Shown: in pieces, positions 8,056 to 16,895 of the stretch | Position numbering within the stretch: the stretch's first letter is position 1 | Layout of the letters: each line of letters begins with the position of its first letter | Source: Candidatus Methylumidiphilus alinenensis | GTDB lineage: Bacteria; Pseudomonadota; Gammaproteobacteria; Methylococcales; Methylococcaceae | Assembly: GCA_003242955.1 (NCBI GenBank) | Contig: QJPH01000228.1 | Coordinates: 1 to 44,820 of the forward strand | Reading direction: 5' to 3' | DNA: 44,820 nt | Program-made: the position numbers and the translations under genes | The notes under the pieces: model-generated | The model's database searches: none | The model's input: the letters and a program-made list of their open reading frames with translations, nothing else | What the model was told of the DNA's origin: nothing

Positions 8056-8913
8056 ATGAAACTTATCATTGTCAGCGGTCTGTCCGGGTCGGGCAAAAGC
8101 ATTGCGCTGGAAACGTTGGAGGATTGCGGTTATTACTGTATCGACAATCTTCCACCGGCCTTATTGGATGCCTTTGTGCATCAGTCTATGATAACCAATC
8201 AGCGGTTATTCCAAAAAACCGCCCTAGGCATGGATGCCCGAAGCCACACTGAAACCATCAGCCATTTTCACGATACACGTAAAATAATTGCCAAATTAGG
8301 CATAGATATTGAAGTGGTTTTTCTTCAGGCGGAACCAGCCGCTCTGTTGAAGCGTTTCAGTGAGACTCGCCGCAAACATCCCTTGACCGACAGGACCCAC
8401 TCTTTAAGGGAGGCAATAGAACTGGAAAGGGTGCTTCTTGAACCGCTGGCGAGGGAGGCGGATCTGTTTATCGACACCACCTACACCAATGTCCACCAAT
8501 TGCGGGAGTTGATCCACACCCGGGTGGACTCCAAGGACAACCACCTGATGTCGCTATTTTTCCAGTCTTTCGGTTTCAAGAATGGAATACCCTTGGACAC
8601 CGATTTTTTGTTCGATGCCCGTTCCCTGCCCAATCCGCATTGGGAACCGGCATTGCGAAACAAGACCGGAAAGGATGCCGAGGTCGTCGATTTTTTGCGG
8701 CTAAGCTCGGATGTTTTAAGCTATTTGCAAGACCTCACCGTTTTTTTAAATAACTGGATACCTCGATTCGACGCGGAAAACCGCAGCTATCTGACCATTT
8801 CCGTCGGCTGCACCGGCGGACAGCACCGTTCTGTCTATTTGATTGAAGAACTAAGCAGCCATTTTCGCGACTGTCATTACAATATCCTAGTTAGGCATCG
8901 GGACTTGTCTTAA
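8056..8913 (+). CDS. rapZ: RNase adapter protein / nucleotide-binding protein RapZ
   Basis: In E. coli this protein guides RNase E to the small RNA GlmZ and so tunes GlmS; in other bacteria it is a nucleotide-binding regulator. Walker A GLSGSGKS is at residues 8-15, followed by CIDNLPPALL. The C-terminal RNA-binding part has SVGCTGGQHRSVYLIEEL. ATG 8056 gives 285 residues, matching the usual 284; the TTG at 8044 is less likely. The neighbour normally found between hpf and rapZ, ptsN, is absent: only 17 bases separate the two genes. A terminator follows at once. Confidence 0.95.
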   Translation: MKLIIVSGLSGSGKSIALETLEDCGYYCIDNLPPALLDAFVHQSMITNQRLFQKTALGMDARSHTETISHFHDTRKIIAKLGIDIEVVFLQAEPAALLKRFSETRRKHPLTDRTHSLREAIELERVLLEPLAREADLFIDTTYTNVHQLRELIHTRVDSKDNHLMSLFFQSFGFKNGIPLDTDFLFDARSLPNPHWEPALRNKTGKDAEVVDFLRLSSDVLSYLQDLTVFLNNWIPRFDAENRSYLTISVGCTGGQHRSVYLIEELSSHFRDCHYNILVRHRDLS

Positions 8914-8943
8914 AAAAACCGCCCCGAGTGGGGCGGTTTTTTA
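8913..8943 (+). terminator. Rho-independent terminator after rapZ
   Basis: AAAACCGCCCC-GAGT-GGGGCGGTTTT with an A-run before and a T-run after. It is symmetric, so it could work on both strands. It closes the kdsD-rapZ block. Confidence 0.93.
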
Positions 8944-9013
8944 AACTTAAATCCGGCGGTTGGGTTGATTGTCACAATAAATAACGGCATACGGTAAACA
9001 TACGAGGCAAACC

Positions 9014-9256
9014 ATGACTGACAACGTAGAAAACATCGTCCTTGAACACCTGAGGGCGATCCGCGCCGACATAGGTGCCATCCGCCACGACATATCCGAC
9101 ATGAAATTGCGCTTGGGCTCACTTGAGGAACATGTCGCCGGTTTGCGTCGGGATATTGGTTTGCTGCATTCAGACATCGCAGTGACACACAAACGACTTG
9201 ACCATCACGACGAGCGGATGGGGCGAATTGAACGCCGCCTGGAAATCACATATTAG
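9014..9256 (+). CDS. Small coiled-coil protein
   Basis: An 80-residue protein made of heptad-like repeats: IRADIGAIRHDISDMKLRLG, then EEHVAGLRRDIGLLHSDI, then HDERMGRIERRLEI. This is a predicted trimeric or dimeric coiled coil without membrane segment or signal. Similar short proteins are common and uncharacterised. GAGG sits 7 bases before the ATG. A stem-loop follows directly after the stop. Its role is unknown. Confidence 0.75.
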   Translation: MTDNVENIVLEHLRAIRADIGAIRHDISDMKLRLGSLEEHVAGLRRDIGLLHSDIAVTHKRLDHHDERMGRIERRLEITY

Positions 9257-9261
9257 CCAAG

Positions 9262-9290
9262 GTCGGGCAACATCTTTTCCGTTGCCCGAC
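9262..9290. terminator. Stem-loop after the coiled-coil gene
   Basis: A perfect 10-bp stem GTCGGGCAAC / GTTGCCCGAC begins 5 bases after the stop codon. There is no T-run. The rest of 9291-9575 holds an isolated AAAATGAGAATTGCTG motif (9367-9382) set inside an imperfect C-rich/G-rich inverted repeat (9348-9396); I see no gene there. Confidence 0.5.
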
Positions 9291-9575
9291 GAATGCCCAA
9301 ATGTCGGGCATCCGCCAAAGAGACGCGCCGACCTACCGGCCTAAAAAAACCGCCCCCAATCTGGGCCAAAATGAGAATTGCTGCCGACTGGGGGATGGCC
9401 TTGCCTTTGATGTCGGCATGTGTTAAATGATTGTTTTTTGGAGGGTACTCTCATGACAATAAACAACCCATCGCTTACGTTTTGTATGATGCGGCATTTT
9501 TCAAACGATGCGGACGGGATTACAAATCCCGTTCGGCACGCCATTTATCAACTTTAAACTTGGATACCTGCCATC

Positions 9576-10085
9576 ATGAAAAAAGTGTTTGTGATTCTCG
9601 CGACGATTGGCGTTGGCTTTATTTTTTTGGGTTGTTCAACCAACCTTGGCTATGATGGCTATAACTCTGGATATGGAGGCGGGTACGGAAATGGTGGATA
9701 CTATCCTCCACCCAAGGGCGGTTATCCTCCCGGCTACTATGGTGGAAATGGGGGCTATGGAAAATATCCCAATCAATATCCAAACCAAGCTTACAACCCG
9801 AATAATGCCCAAGCCATTCAACAGCAAAAGCTGAACAACGAAATCCAGTTGAAACAGCAACAAAACCAATATCAGATTCAACAAAAACAAACTGAAATGG
9901 AGGTTCAACGCCAACAAGCCCAATTCTTGGCCAATCAGAAACAACAACAGGCGGACTACCTGATGAGACAACAACAGGCCGAAATTCAAGTCAAGCAGCA
10001 ACAAGCTAATTATCTGATGCAAAAGCAGAAACAAGAAATGCAAGAGAAATTGCTCCGGCAACAGATGGGGCTGCCGCCGCAATGA
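9576..10085 (+). CDS. Lipoprotein, Gly/Tyr-rich then Gln-rich coiled coil
   Basis: The N-terminus MKKVFVILATIGVGFIFLGC is a lipoprotein signal with the lipobox FLGC, so Cys20 should be lipidated. Residues 25-75 are low complexity (Gly, Tyr, Pro, Asn). From about residue 88 the protein is a glutamine-rich helix with repeats such as IQQKQTEMEVQRQQAQFL, predicted to be a coiled coil. No known family is evident. It is likely envelope-anchored and structural. A family E element begins 4 bases after the stop. Confidence 0.75.
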   Translation: MKKVFVILATIGVGFIFLGCSTNLGYDGYNSGYGGGYGNGGYYPPPKGGYPPGYYGGNGGYGKYPNQYPNQAYNPNNAQAIQQQKLNNEIQLKQQQNQYQIQQKQTEMEVQRQQAQFLANQKQQQADYLMRQQQAEIQVKQQQANYLMQKQKQEMQEKLLRQQMGLPPQ

Positions 10086-10089
10086 TGCA

Positions 10090-10210
10090 CAGAGTTTTCA
10101 ACCTCTGATAATGACTTGATGGATTATGTAACTGTGCAAATCATCATGTTTTATCATTGGCTTGGTCGAGGGTTCATGATATTAGTTTTATTATAAAAAT
10201 GAAAACTCTG
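10090..10210. mobile_element. MITE-like element, family E, copy 1
   Basis: 121 bp with ends CAGAGTTTTCA and TGAAAACTCTG and the family-typical phrase AATGACTTG near the left end. No coding capacity. It lies 4 bases after a stop codon. Confidence 0.8.
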
Positions 10211-10261
10211 AAAAATGCATTCACGGAATTGGCATCATTTCTAAGGCATCATTTCTAAGAT

Positions 10262-10350
10262 CCGTAGGGCGGAACCTAAGGCCGGGTTCCGCCGAATGTT
10301 GTGGGTCAGTCGCCTCCATTCGGCGGATCACATCCCTGTATCCGCCCTAC
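10262..10350. repeat. Inverted repeat with GTAGGGCGGA ends
   Basis: GTAGGGCGGA at the left is repeated inverted as TCCGCCCTAC at the right, with inner arms GGTTCCGCCGAAT and ATTCGGCGGATC. Non-coding. The start of the following gene lies just downstream, with TTGAGG as its ribosome binding site. Confidence 0.75.
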
Positions 10351-10378
10351 TCGCTGGGCAAACATCTTGAGGTTTAAC

Positions 10379-10987
10379 ATGGCATATAGTGACTTTGACT
10401 TAAAAAAAGTGAAACAGGAATTAGGTGTCCATCTCATTGAGCGTCAAGATGCCTTCTCGAGCATCAACAGTGTTGATATTAGCCCTTCTCTGGCAGAAAT
10501 CTTAGCGGAAACCGTTCCTCTTGCCCGTGCAATAAACACTGAAAAAGCCCGTTCCGAATTCATAATCGCAAATATTCTGGTAGAGGTGCGGAAATTACTT
10601 AATCATAAAATTAGTTTGTTTTCGGGGATTGAGTTTAATGTTGATAAAGAAAAAGGATTAAATGGCTACTGTGATTTTATTATTAGTGCTTCCCAAGAAC
10701 AGTTAATTTTGTGCAGCCCAATAATTGCCCTAGTTGAGGCGAAGAACGAAAATATTATTGGGAGTTTAGGCCAATGCATAGCCGAAATGGTGGCTGCGAA
10801 TATTTTTAACGCGGCAGATGACAATAGCAACATAAAAAAACTATACGGCGTGGTTACAACAGGCACAGCATGGAAGTTTTTGAAAATGGTGGGTCTTGAT
10901 GTCGTGATAGACCTAGATGAATATGCAATTGATAATCCAGATAAAATTATAGGTATTTTGTTGGCGATGCTGACTCAAAATGCCTAA
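10379..10987 (+). CDS. Putative PD-(D/E)XK-fold protein of unknown function
   Basis: 202 residues from the ATG at 10379, which has TTGAGG upstream. The middle of the protein reads GIEFNVDKEKGLNGYCDFII and later IIALVEAKNENI: an Asp followed after ~25 residues by E-A-K, which is the layout of a PD-(D/E)XK nuclease core. A following helix, LGQCIAEMVAANIFN, fits the fold. Related proteins of this kind are, to my knowledge, frequent in cyanobacteria and other bacteria with many orphan nucleases. Base composition is more AT-rich than its neighbours, and it is bracketed by palindromic elements, so transfer is likely. Activity is inferred only. Confidence 0.65.
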   Translation: MAYSDFDLKKVKQELGVHLIERQDAFSSINSVDISPSLAEILAETVPLARAINTEKARSEFIIANILVEVRKLLNHKISLFSGIEFNVDKEKGLNGYCDFIISASQEQLILCSPIIALVEAKNENIIGSLGQCIAEMVAANIFNAADDNSNIKKLYGVVTTGTAWKFLKMVGLDVVIDLDEYAIDNPDKIIGILLAMLTQNA

Positions 10988-10990
10988 CTA

Positions 10991-11110
10991 CAGCGTTTTT
11001 ATCTTAACAAAGAAAAATAGTAAATGACACTCTTGCAAACCATCAATTGTGTGAACTGCTCTGCAAAGTTATATAACTCAACAAGTAATTATTCGATATT
11101 AAAAACGCCG
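10991..11110. mobile_element. MITE-like element, family E, copy 2 (reverse)
   Basis: 120 bp, opposite orientation to copy 1: CAGCGTTTTTATC at the left and GATATTAAAAACGCCG at the right, with CAAGTAATTA near the right end. It starts 3 bases after the stop of the preceding gene and ends just before the GGAG ribosome binding site of the next gene. Confidence 0.8.
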
Positions 11111-11127
11111 CAACGGAGAAAACCAAA

Positions 11128-12114
11128 ATGTTCCGAATGCTGTTCCTCGCCCTTGTCACTTTGTCCCCATTGCTAGCCAACGCGGTCCCGTCCGTCGGCA
11201 CGGTAAAAATCGGTGTGCTTGCCTTTGGCACCGTGAACTGGGAACTGGAGGCCATCCGCAACGAGGGATTGGACAAGAAATATGGCCTAGTACTGGACGT
11301 GCAAAAACTGGCTGGACCGGATGCTGGAAAAATCGGCCTGAAAGCGGGTGGCTTGGACCTGATAGCCACTGACTGGATATGGGTCGCCAACCAAAATCAG
11401 GCCGGGGCGGATTACCGCTTCATCCCCTATTCCACTCAAGCCGGTGCCTTGATGGCCCCATCTGGCACAACCATCCGCACGGTGGCTGACCTTAAGTCTA
11501 AGAAGATTGGCGTGGCCGGTGGGCCATTGGACAAGAATTGGATTCTGCTGAAGGCTTATGCAAAAAAGGCGGCAGGGCTTGACCTGGAAAAAGCCGCCGA
11601 GCCTGTGTTTGCCGCCCCTCCCCTGCTTAACCAGCAATTGACGGCGGGCAAGCTAGATGCTTTATTGAATTTCTGGCATTATGCCGCCAAATTGGAAGCC
11701 GTGGGCTACCGGCGTGTGCTGGACGGGCGTGATGTGTTGAAGGGTTTGGGTGTCAATCAACCCTTGCCCAATCTTGGATTTGTCTTTAAACAATCTTGGG
11801 CTGCCGCCAATGGACCCGCGCTTGACGCTTTCCTGAAGGCATCCGCCGAAGCCCGTGGACTGCTCTGCAATAATGATCTTGCCTGGACCAGGGTCGCGCC
11901 ATTGATCCAAGAAAATGACCCGAAACTGCAAGCCGTGCTTCGCAAAGAATACTGTGCCGGACTGGTGAAACGGTGGGGCGGGGAGGAAATGCAGGCGGTG
12001 GCAAAAATCTACGCCATACTCCACGAAACCGGCGGTGCGGAACTGACCGGCAAATCAGGAAAGTTACCGGAGGATATTTTCTTTCCTTATAAAGGCGAAC
12101 TCATAAAACAATGA
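11128..12114 (+). CDS. ABC transporter substrate-binding protein (NitT/TauT-like), orphan
   Basis: A 328-residue periplasmic binding protein of the nitrate/sulfonate/taurine class. A signal peptide (MFRMLFLALVTLSPLLANA) precedes the first lobe, VKIGVLAFGTVNWELEAI. The typical phrases VADLKSKKIGVAGGPLDKN and LLNQQLTAGKLDALLNFW place it in that class. GGAG lies 10 bases before the ATG. No permease or ATPase gene is nearby, so the transporter partner is elsewhere or it serves as a sensor component. It converges with the histidine kinase gene with a 7-base gap. The ligand cannot be told from sequence. Confidence 0.85.
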   Translation: MFRMLFLALVTLSPLLANAVPSVGTVKIGVLAFGTVNWELEAIRNEGLDKKYGLVLDVQKLAGPDAGKIGLKAGGLDLIATDWIWVANQNQAGADYRFIPYSTQAGALMAPSGTTIRTVADLKSKKIGVAGGPLDKNWILLKAYAKKAAGLDLEKAAEPVFAAPPLLNQQLTAGKLDALLNFWHYAAKLEAVGYRRVLDGRDVLKGLGVNQPLPNLGFVFKQSWAAANGPALDAFLKASAEARGLLCNNDLAWTRVAPLIQENDPKLQAVLRKEYCAGLVKRWGGEEMQAVAKIYAILHETGGAELTGKSGKLPEDIFFPYKGELIKQ

Positions 12115-12121
12115 AAAAGCC

Positions 12122-14857
12122 CTAACCATCGCTACGCAAGGCATCAATCAACTTGCCAACTTCATGTTTAAGGCGCAAAATCAACGGGTCTGTTGAATCA
12201 ATTTGGCCCGCTTTGGCTTTTCTTTCCACTTCGGAGGAAAGCTCCACAATCCGCTTGGCATGGAAATGCCCAGACATGCCTTTTATGGTATGGGCTGTTG
12301 TGGCAATCACCGACGCTGCCTGGGGGGCTTCCGCCGTACCCAGTAGAGCTGTCAGTTTGACCGCCTCGCTTATGTATAACACTCTGAGTTCTTCCAGCAA
12401 TTCCATATCTCCACAGGCCGCTTCCAAGGTGGCCTGGTAATCCCATATGGGTTCTGACATGTGTACCTCCAGTTTTTCTAAGGTTTCTTGTTTGACGTTA
12501 CTATCGGGAATCGACAGCCAGCGTACAAGCGCTAGTTCAAGGCCCTTGAACGACAGGGGTTTGGTCAGATGATCATCCATGCCAACTGCCAGGCTCTTGT
12601 CACGATCACCTTGAATGGCATTGGCTGTCAACGCGACAATGGGGGTTCGCTGCAACCCCAAATTTAACTCTCTTTGCCTGTGCATCCTAGTGACCGAATA
12701 ACCATCAATGATTGGAATTTGACAGTCCATAAAAACTAGGTCGAACTCGTTTAGTTCGAGTTCCCTCAATGCTTCCGCACCGTCATTTGCCACCCGTGCA
12801 GTCAACCCGAAGCGATTCAGCATTTTTAGTGCCACGCGTTGGTTGACAAGGTTATCCTCGACCAACAGCAGCCGCTTTTCGGCAAATTGCTGTAAATCAT
12901 GTGTTTTTTGTGTTTCCTTGGCGGTGTTTTCGTTTAGGCCACAATTCAGCAAAGAAGCCATGCTATCTAGCAACTGGGATTGTCGCAAAGGCTTACTCAA
13001 GGTAACTAGCCTGCCATGCATGCCGATGCAAGGCTCTGTGACAGGGCCGGACGGACATAATAGTATACAAGGCATTTTCTCCATCCCTGGCTTTTCGGCC
13101 ATGCTGCGAATTATATCCGGGCCACCTAACCCAGGCATGTTTTTGTCTAGTATGGCCAAATCGAAAGGTTTTCCCTGTTTGAAAGCGGCATTAAGCATTT
13201 CCATAGCCTGCTTTCCATTATGACAGGCTGACATTTTAACCCCCCAGCTTTTAAGAAAGCTCTCCAAAATAGCAAGATTGGTTTTATTGTCATCTGCAAC
13301 CAGCACATGATACCCGGTTAGATTTGGCTTCGTATTATGCCATGTCGATGGGGCGGTTTTTTCTAGCTTCACCGTAAACCAAAACGTCGATCCGATGCCT
13401 GGTTCGCTTTCAACTCCAATTTCGCCTCCCATTAGTTCAACTAAGTTCCTAGAGATCGATAAACCCAAACCAGTTCCACCGAAACGTCGCGTTGCCCCAT
13501 GTTCGGCTTGTTCGAAAGGCATGAACAAGCGGCTCATCTCATCTGCCTTCATGCCTATCCCCGTATCCCTTACGCTTAGGCGTATTATAATATTCCTTTC
13601 GTCTTCGACCACACGCCTTGTTTTAAGGGACACTTCGCCTTGCAGGGTGAACTTTATGGCATTGCCAATCAAATTGACCAGCACCTGTCGCAATCGAGTT
13701 GCATCTCCCCGCACTTCGGTGTGCATATCGGGTTGGATGTCGCAGTTAAATTCCAGCCCCTTGGATTGAGCAGGGGCAGCGAGCAAAGAACTGACGCTTT
13801 CACATAGTTCGCTAAAGTTGAATTCGACACTATCGAGTTTAAACTTGCCTGCTTCAATCTTGGAAAAATCTAAGATATCGTTGATGATATCCAATAGCGA
13901 TTTAGCCGAATGGCTGGCGGTATCGGCCAATTCCTTCTGTTCTTCACTCAGGGGGGTGCCGAGCAGAAGTTCGAGCATCCCAAGCACCCCGTTCATCGGT
14001 GTGCGAATCTCATGGCTCATATTGGCCAGGAATTCACTTTTTGACTGATTGGCTTTGTCCGCAGCCAGTTTGGCCTTTTGCAATGCCTGTTCGGCTGCCC
14101 TGCGCTCGGTAATATTCTGGGCAATGCCCAAATAACCTATCGTTTCCCCCTCTTCTGAATTGATCTGGGTGACGACCAAGGAAACCCAGATGCACAAGCC
14201 GTCCTTACAGACATAGGTCCATTCGCGCATTTCCTGACCACAAAAATCAGGAATGGCGGTAAACACTTTAAAGCCTGTGACAGGAAAGCCAAGTTCTTCG
14301 CTTAATTCACGTCCCCGTGCTTCAACATCGGAGGCAAGGTGGAAAATCGCCGGTGTTTTTTTTTCAACCATTTCCGAGGCCGAATAACCCAACATACGTT
14401 CCGCCCCTCGATTGAACAGGGAAATCACACCCTTAGGATCGGTTGCAATGATAGAGACTTCGGAAGCGGCCGACAGCAAGTTTTGGTAAGAGCGGTTAAG
14501 CGCCTGAATAGCCTTTTCCGTTCTACCACGCTCTTCGACCTCTTCCCGCAGCCGCTTATTGCTGTTGTCCAAATCTAAAGTCCGCTCGGCGATCAGCGCT
14601 TCCATGCCTATGGTCTTGCTGGTCAGCAACAGCAGAAATCCGCCCAGCAAGCCGCTGAATAACATGCCACCCGCTAACACATACCAAGTGAACCAGCCTT
14701 GACCAAAATCATTTTCATCACCTGAGACCGACAATTTCCAAACGCGACCGCCGATCTCGACATTTCGTTGTTGGTATAGTGTGGCAGTTGGTGTAAATCC
14801 GCTTTCGGCAAAAAGCAATCCCCCGTTTGCCGGGATGTTTGCATCTTGTAATTGCAA
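12122..14857 (-). CDS. Hybrid histidine kinase, C-terminal part (PAS-HisKA-HATPase-REC-REC-HPt)
   Basis: C-terminal two thirds of a large membrane kinase whose N-terminal part is in another frame (14674-16176). In order: end of a CHASE domain, one membrane helix (WYVLAGGMLFSGLLGGFLLL), a coiled coil, a PAS domain, HisKA with FLANMSHEIRTPMNGVLGML (phospho-acceptor His), HATPase with LRQVLVNLIGNAIKF, DTGIGMK and GTGLGLSIS, two receiver domains (VLVADDNKTN with DKNMPGLGG; LLLVEDNLVNQ with FMDCQIPIIDG), and an HPt domain with TTAHTIKGMSGHF. This layout is a multi-step phosphorelay. The start given is only a TTG in the middle of the CHASE domain; it is not a true gene start. Confidence 0.85.
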   Translation of the reverse strand: MQLQDANIPANGGLLFAESGFTPTATLYQQRNVEIGGRVWKLSVSGDENDFGQGWFTWYVLAGGMLFSGLLGGFLLLLTSKTIGMEALIAERTLDLDNSNKRLREEVEERGRTEKAIQALNRSYQNLLSAASEVSIIATDPKGVISLFNRGAERMLGYSASEMVEKKTPAIFHLASDVEARGRELSEELGFPVTGFKVFTAIPDFCGQEMREWTYVCKDGLCIWVSLVVTQINSEEGETIGYLGIAQNITERRAAEQALQKAKLAADKANQSKSEFLANMSHEIRTPMNGVLGMLELLLGTPLSEEQKELADTASHSAKSLLDIINDILDFSKIEAGKFKLDSVEFNFSELCESVSSLLAAPAQSKGLEFNCDIQPDMHTEVRGDATRLRQVLVNLIGNAIKFTLQGEVSLKTRRVVEDERNIIIRLSVRDTGIGMKADEMSRLFMPFEQAEHGATRRFGGTGLGLSISRNLVELMGGEIGVESEPGIGSTFWFTVKLEKTAPSTWHNTKPNLTGYHVLVADDNKTNLAILESFLKSWGVKMSACHNGKQAMEMLNAAFKQGKPFDLAILDKNMPGLGGPDIIRSMAEKPGMEKMPCILLCPSGPVTEPCIGMHGRLVTLSKPLRQSQLLDSMASLLNCGLNENTAKETQKTHDLQQFAEKRLLLVEDNLVNQRVALKMLNRFGLTARVANDGAEALRELELNEFDLVFMDCQIPIIDGYSVTRMHRQRELNLGLQRTPIVALTANAIQGDRDKSLAVGMDDHLTKPLSFKGLELALVRWLSIPDSNVKQETLEKLEVHMSEPIWDYQATLEAACGDMELLEELRVLYISEAVKLTALLGTAEAPQAASVIATTAHTIKGMSGHFHAKRIVELSSEVERKAKAGQIDSTDPLILRLKHEVGKLIDALRSDG

Positions 14858-16176
14858 ATGAAATAGGGCGCGTCTACCGGGGCCAGCTTCCCCAGCGCGG
14901 TGTTGACTAAGCCCTCAATACGCAACACCCCAAGCACGACGCCTATAAAATTTTCCCGCCTGCCTTCCAGGGATTCTGTATCGCTGGCAATGTGGTAGAT
15001 CGGTTTAATCATTAATACACTGTACTTATCGGAAGGCTCTTGCACCAACTTAATTGGCGGGGTAATTGTGACATTCCCAGTGTCCCGTGCCCTAAGGATG
15101 GTTTCCCTGCGCAATCGCTCAAAAAGCAAGTCGAACCCCAATGCCACTCGATTGGATGCCATTGGAACGATAAATGTCACCGGCAGATAGGCATCCCTAT
15201 TACTAGCAGGCACTATTTCCCCATGGGCGTCCCTTTCAGTAATGCTTGATGCATCACTGCCACAGAGTGAGTTCCCTTGCTCAAATGCCTTGCGCTCGCT
15301 TTGCTTGACGAACTTTGCCCACTCCAAGGCTTTAAACCCGCGATTGTGCGACGATAGGTTGTCGGTGAAAACTTTCAAACCGTCGCAGCTAACCTGTTCC
15401 GATACAGCGAATAAGCCCTTCATTGCCGAAAGGACGACGGCAAAATCTTGCAGGGTGGACTCGATGGAATGGGTTGCGGCATCCACCAAATTGATGAACT
15501 CGGTGCGCTTCCGTAGCTTGTCTGCTGCCCGGACATGGGTAAAAATAGTGGTAGCCAAGGTAAAGCAAAGCATCAGCGGCAAGGCAACGGTAAGCCACCG
15601 AGGGGTCCAGACAGTACGGGGCTGACCAAATGCTATCAACATTAGCGGGGTGAAAATCAACCCGCCCATAGTGTCGCCAACCCACCAGGTGGCCCAGTTG
15701 ATCGCAAAGCCCGAAAGTGGAGTTTCACCAGCCAAAACCAACAGGCTAGTTCCAAAAGATGCGTTGATGCAACAACCTAGCGGACCAGCCAATAGTAGAA
15801 ATCTTGCTACATGCTTGTGGTCAGTCAATAGCGAAGGATATCCAGCCCAACGCCATATAAGATAAGCAATAATGGCGGCTTGCAACACGGCGCCCATAGC
15901 AATCCCGGCTGGAAGTAGAACTTGATGCAATGAAACTGACTTTAGTAAAAATAATTGACCATTGGCCAGATAAGCACCTAAGGCAATCCCAAGCAAAGAC
16001 CGTTTACCCCAAATTAGCACAGCGCCCAAAGCGATACCCGACGGTGGCCAAACCGCAGTAGCATAAACAGGGGGAGCAGTCAGCATTTGTCCTAAGGTGG
16101 CAGACAACCAATAAGCAACGGCAACGGCGAGCATTGCCAATATTGAATTGATTGATTTGGGTAAACCCGCTTTCAT
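14674..16176 (-). CDS. Hybrid histidine kinase, N-terminal part (MASE1-CHASE), frameshifted
   Basis: N-terminal sensor part of the same gene. Residues 1-240 are a MASE1 domain with several membrane helices and the typical TAVWPPSGIALGAVLIWGKR. A periplasmic CHASE domain follows (about 265-440), a ligand sensor. The true reading shifts near 14858-14873: in this frame APVDAPYF runs into unrelated residues, while the other frame continues the CHASE domain as ALFHLQLQDANIPANGG. One missing base would restore a protein of about 1350 residues. It may be a real inactivating mutation, a sequencing error, or (less likely) programmed frameshifting. The residues after about 440 in this frame are artefacts. 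Confidence 0.8.
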   Translation of the reverse strand: MKAGLPKSINSILAMLAVAVAYWLSATLGQMLTAPPVYATAVWPPSGIALGAVLIWGKRSLLGIALGAYLANGQLFLLKSVSLHQVLLPAGIAMGAVLQAAIIAYLIWRWAGYPSLLTDHKHVARFLLLAGPLGCCINASFGTSLLVLAGETPLSGFAINWATWWVGDTMGGLIFTPLMLIAFGQPRTVWTPRWLTVALPLMLCFTLATTIFTHVRAADKLRKRTEFINLVDAATHSIESTLQDFAVVLSAMKGLFAVSEQVSCDGLKVFTDNLSSHNRGFKALEWAKFVKQSERKAFEQGNSLCGSDASSITERDAHGEIVPASNRDAYLPVTFIVPMASNRVALGFDLLFERLRRETILRARDTGNVTITPPIKLVQEPSDKYSVLMIKPIYHIASDTESLEGRRENFIGVVLGVLRIEGLVNTALGKLAPVDAPYFICNYKMQTSRQTGDCFLPKADLHQLPHYTNNEMSRSAVAFGNCRSQVMKMILVKAGSLGMC

Positions 16177-16289
16177 TAATTTTTATAAAAAAGGATTAAG
16201 TGGGAAAAAGTGCGCCAAATGAGCATTAAATTAGCACTGCTTAGTTAATGATTCTACACTAATCCCATCTCACTCGAACAGTGGATGAA

Positions 16290-16382
16290 AATGTAGGATG
16301 TGCCTAGGAACGAGGCGCATCATTCGCTTTTTCAGACCTGCACGGTTAATGGGCTTCGCATGCTCAGCCCATCCATCACATA
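16290..16382. repeat. Degenerate palindromic repeat in the 16177-16496 gap
   Basis: TGTAGGATGTGCC and GAGGCGCATC at the left, and ATGGGCTTCGCATGCTCAGC with GATGG-type ends at the right, form an imperfect inverted structure. No gene is seen in 16177-16496, which must contain divergent promoters for the kinase and for the next gene. Confidence 0.4.
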
Positions 16383-16496
16383 GATATTTTTAGAGTAAAA
16401 TGGAAGTAAGTATTTTCTGTTTACATTGTAGTGAATTATGGTTGCAAGCTACATTTTTGGTATGATTTAGAATGGTCTTCTTTGCGAGATTGAGTA

Positions 16497-16895
16497 ATGG
16501 TCAATTTTTTCGCCTATGGGACTTTGCAAATCCCTGAAGTGATGCTTGCCGTGACGGGTCGGAGCTTTGCCTTCCAAACAGCTTTTTTAGCTAATTTTGC
16601 CCGCCGTCGCTTGCAGGGGAAGAGCTTTCCTGGCATCCTCCCAGAACCCGGATCGGTTGTCTGTGGTCTGGTGTATTGGGATATTGACTGCGAGGCGCTG
16701 GGTTGCCTTGATGCCTTCGAGGATGATTTTTACCATCGTCAGACGGTGGGCATTGCCACCGCAAACGGGATTGCATGGGCGGCGGAGGTTTATGTAATGA
16801 ACGAGGAAAGCCATGGTATGCTGTTGAAAGAAGAGTGGTGTCTTGAAGACTTTAGGCGCACACAGTTGAGATCATTTTTACTCTGCCACGAATGA
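16497..16895 (+). CDS. Gamma-glutamylcyclotransferase-like (AIG2/GGCT) protein
   Basis: 132 residues with the family's opening VNFFAYGTLQ (the YGTL substrate loop) and CLDAFEDDFYHRQTV, whose first Glu is at the position of the catalytic acid. Family members release 5-oxoproline from gamma-glutamyl compounds or gamma-glutamylamines. The substrate here is unknown. The stop codon overlaps the start of the next gene (ATGA), so the two are co-translated. Confidence 0.85.
   Translation: MVNFFAYGTLQIPEVMLAVTGRSFAFQTAFLANFARRRLQGKSFPGILPEPGSVVCGLVYWDIDCEALGCLDAFEDDFYHRQTVGIATANGIAWAAEVYVMNEESHGMLLKEEWCLEDFRRTQLRSFLLCHE

Noticed and set aside
9636-10082. Leucine-rich minus-strand frame
   Set aside because: It is the complement of the Gln-rich lipoprotein; CAA/CAG reads as TTG/CTG, so it only looks like a membrane protein.
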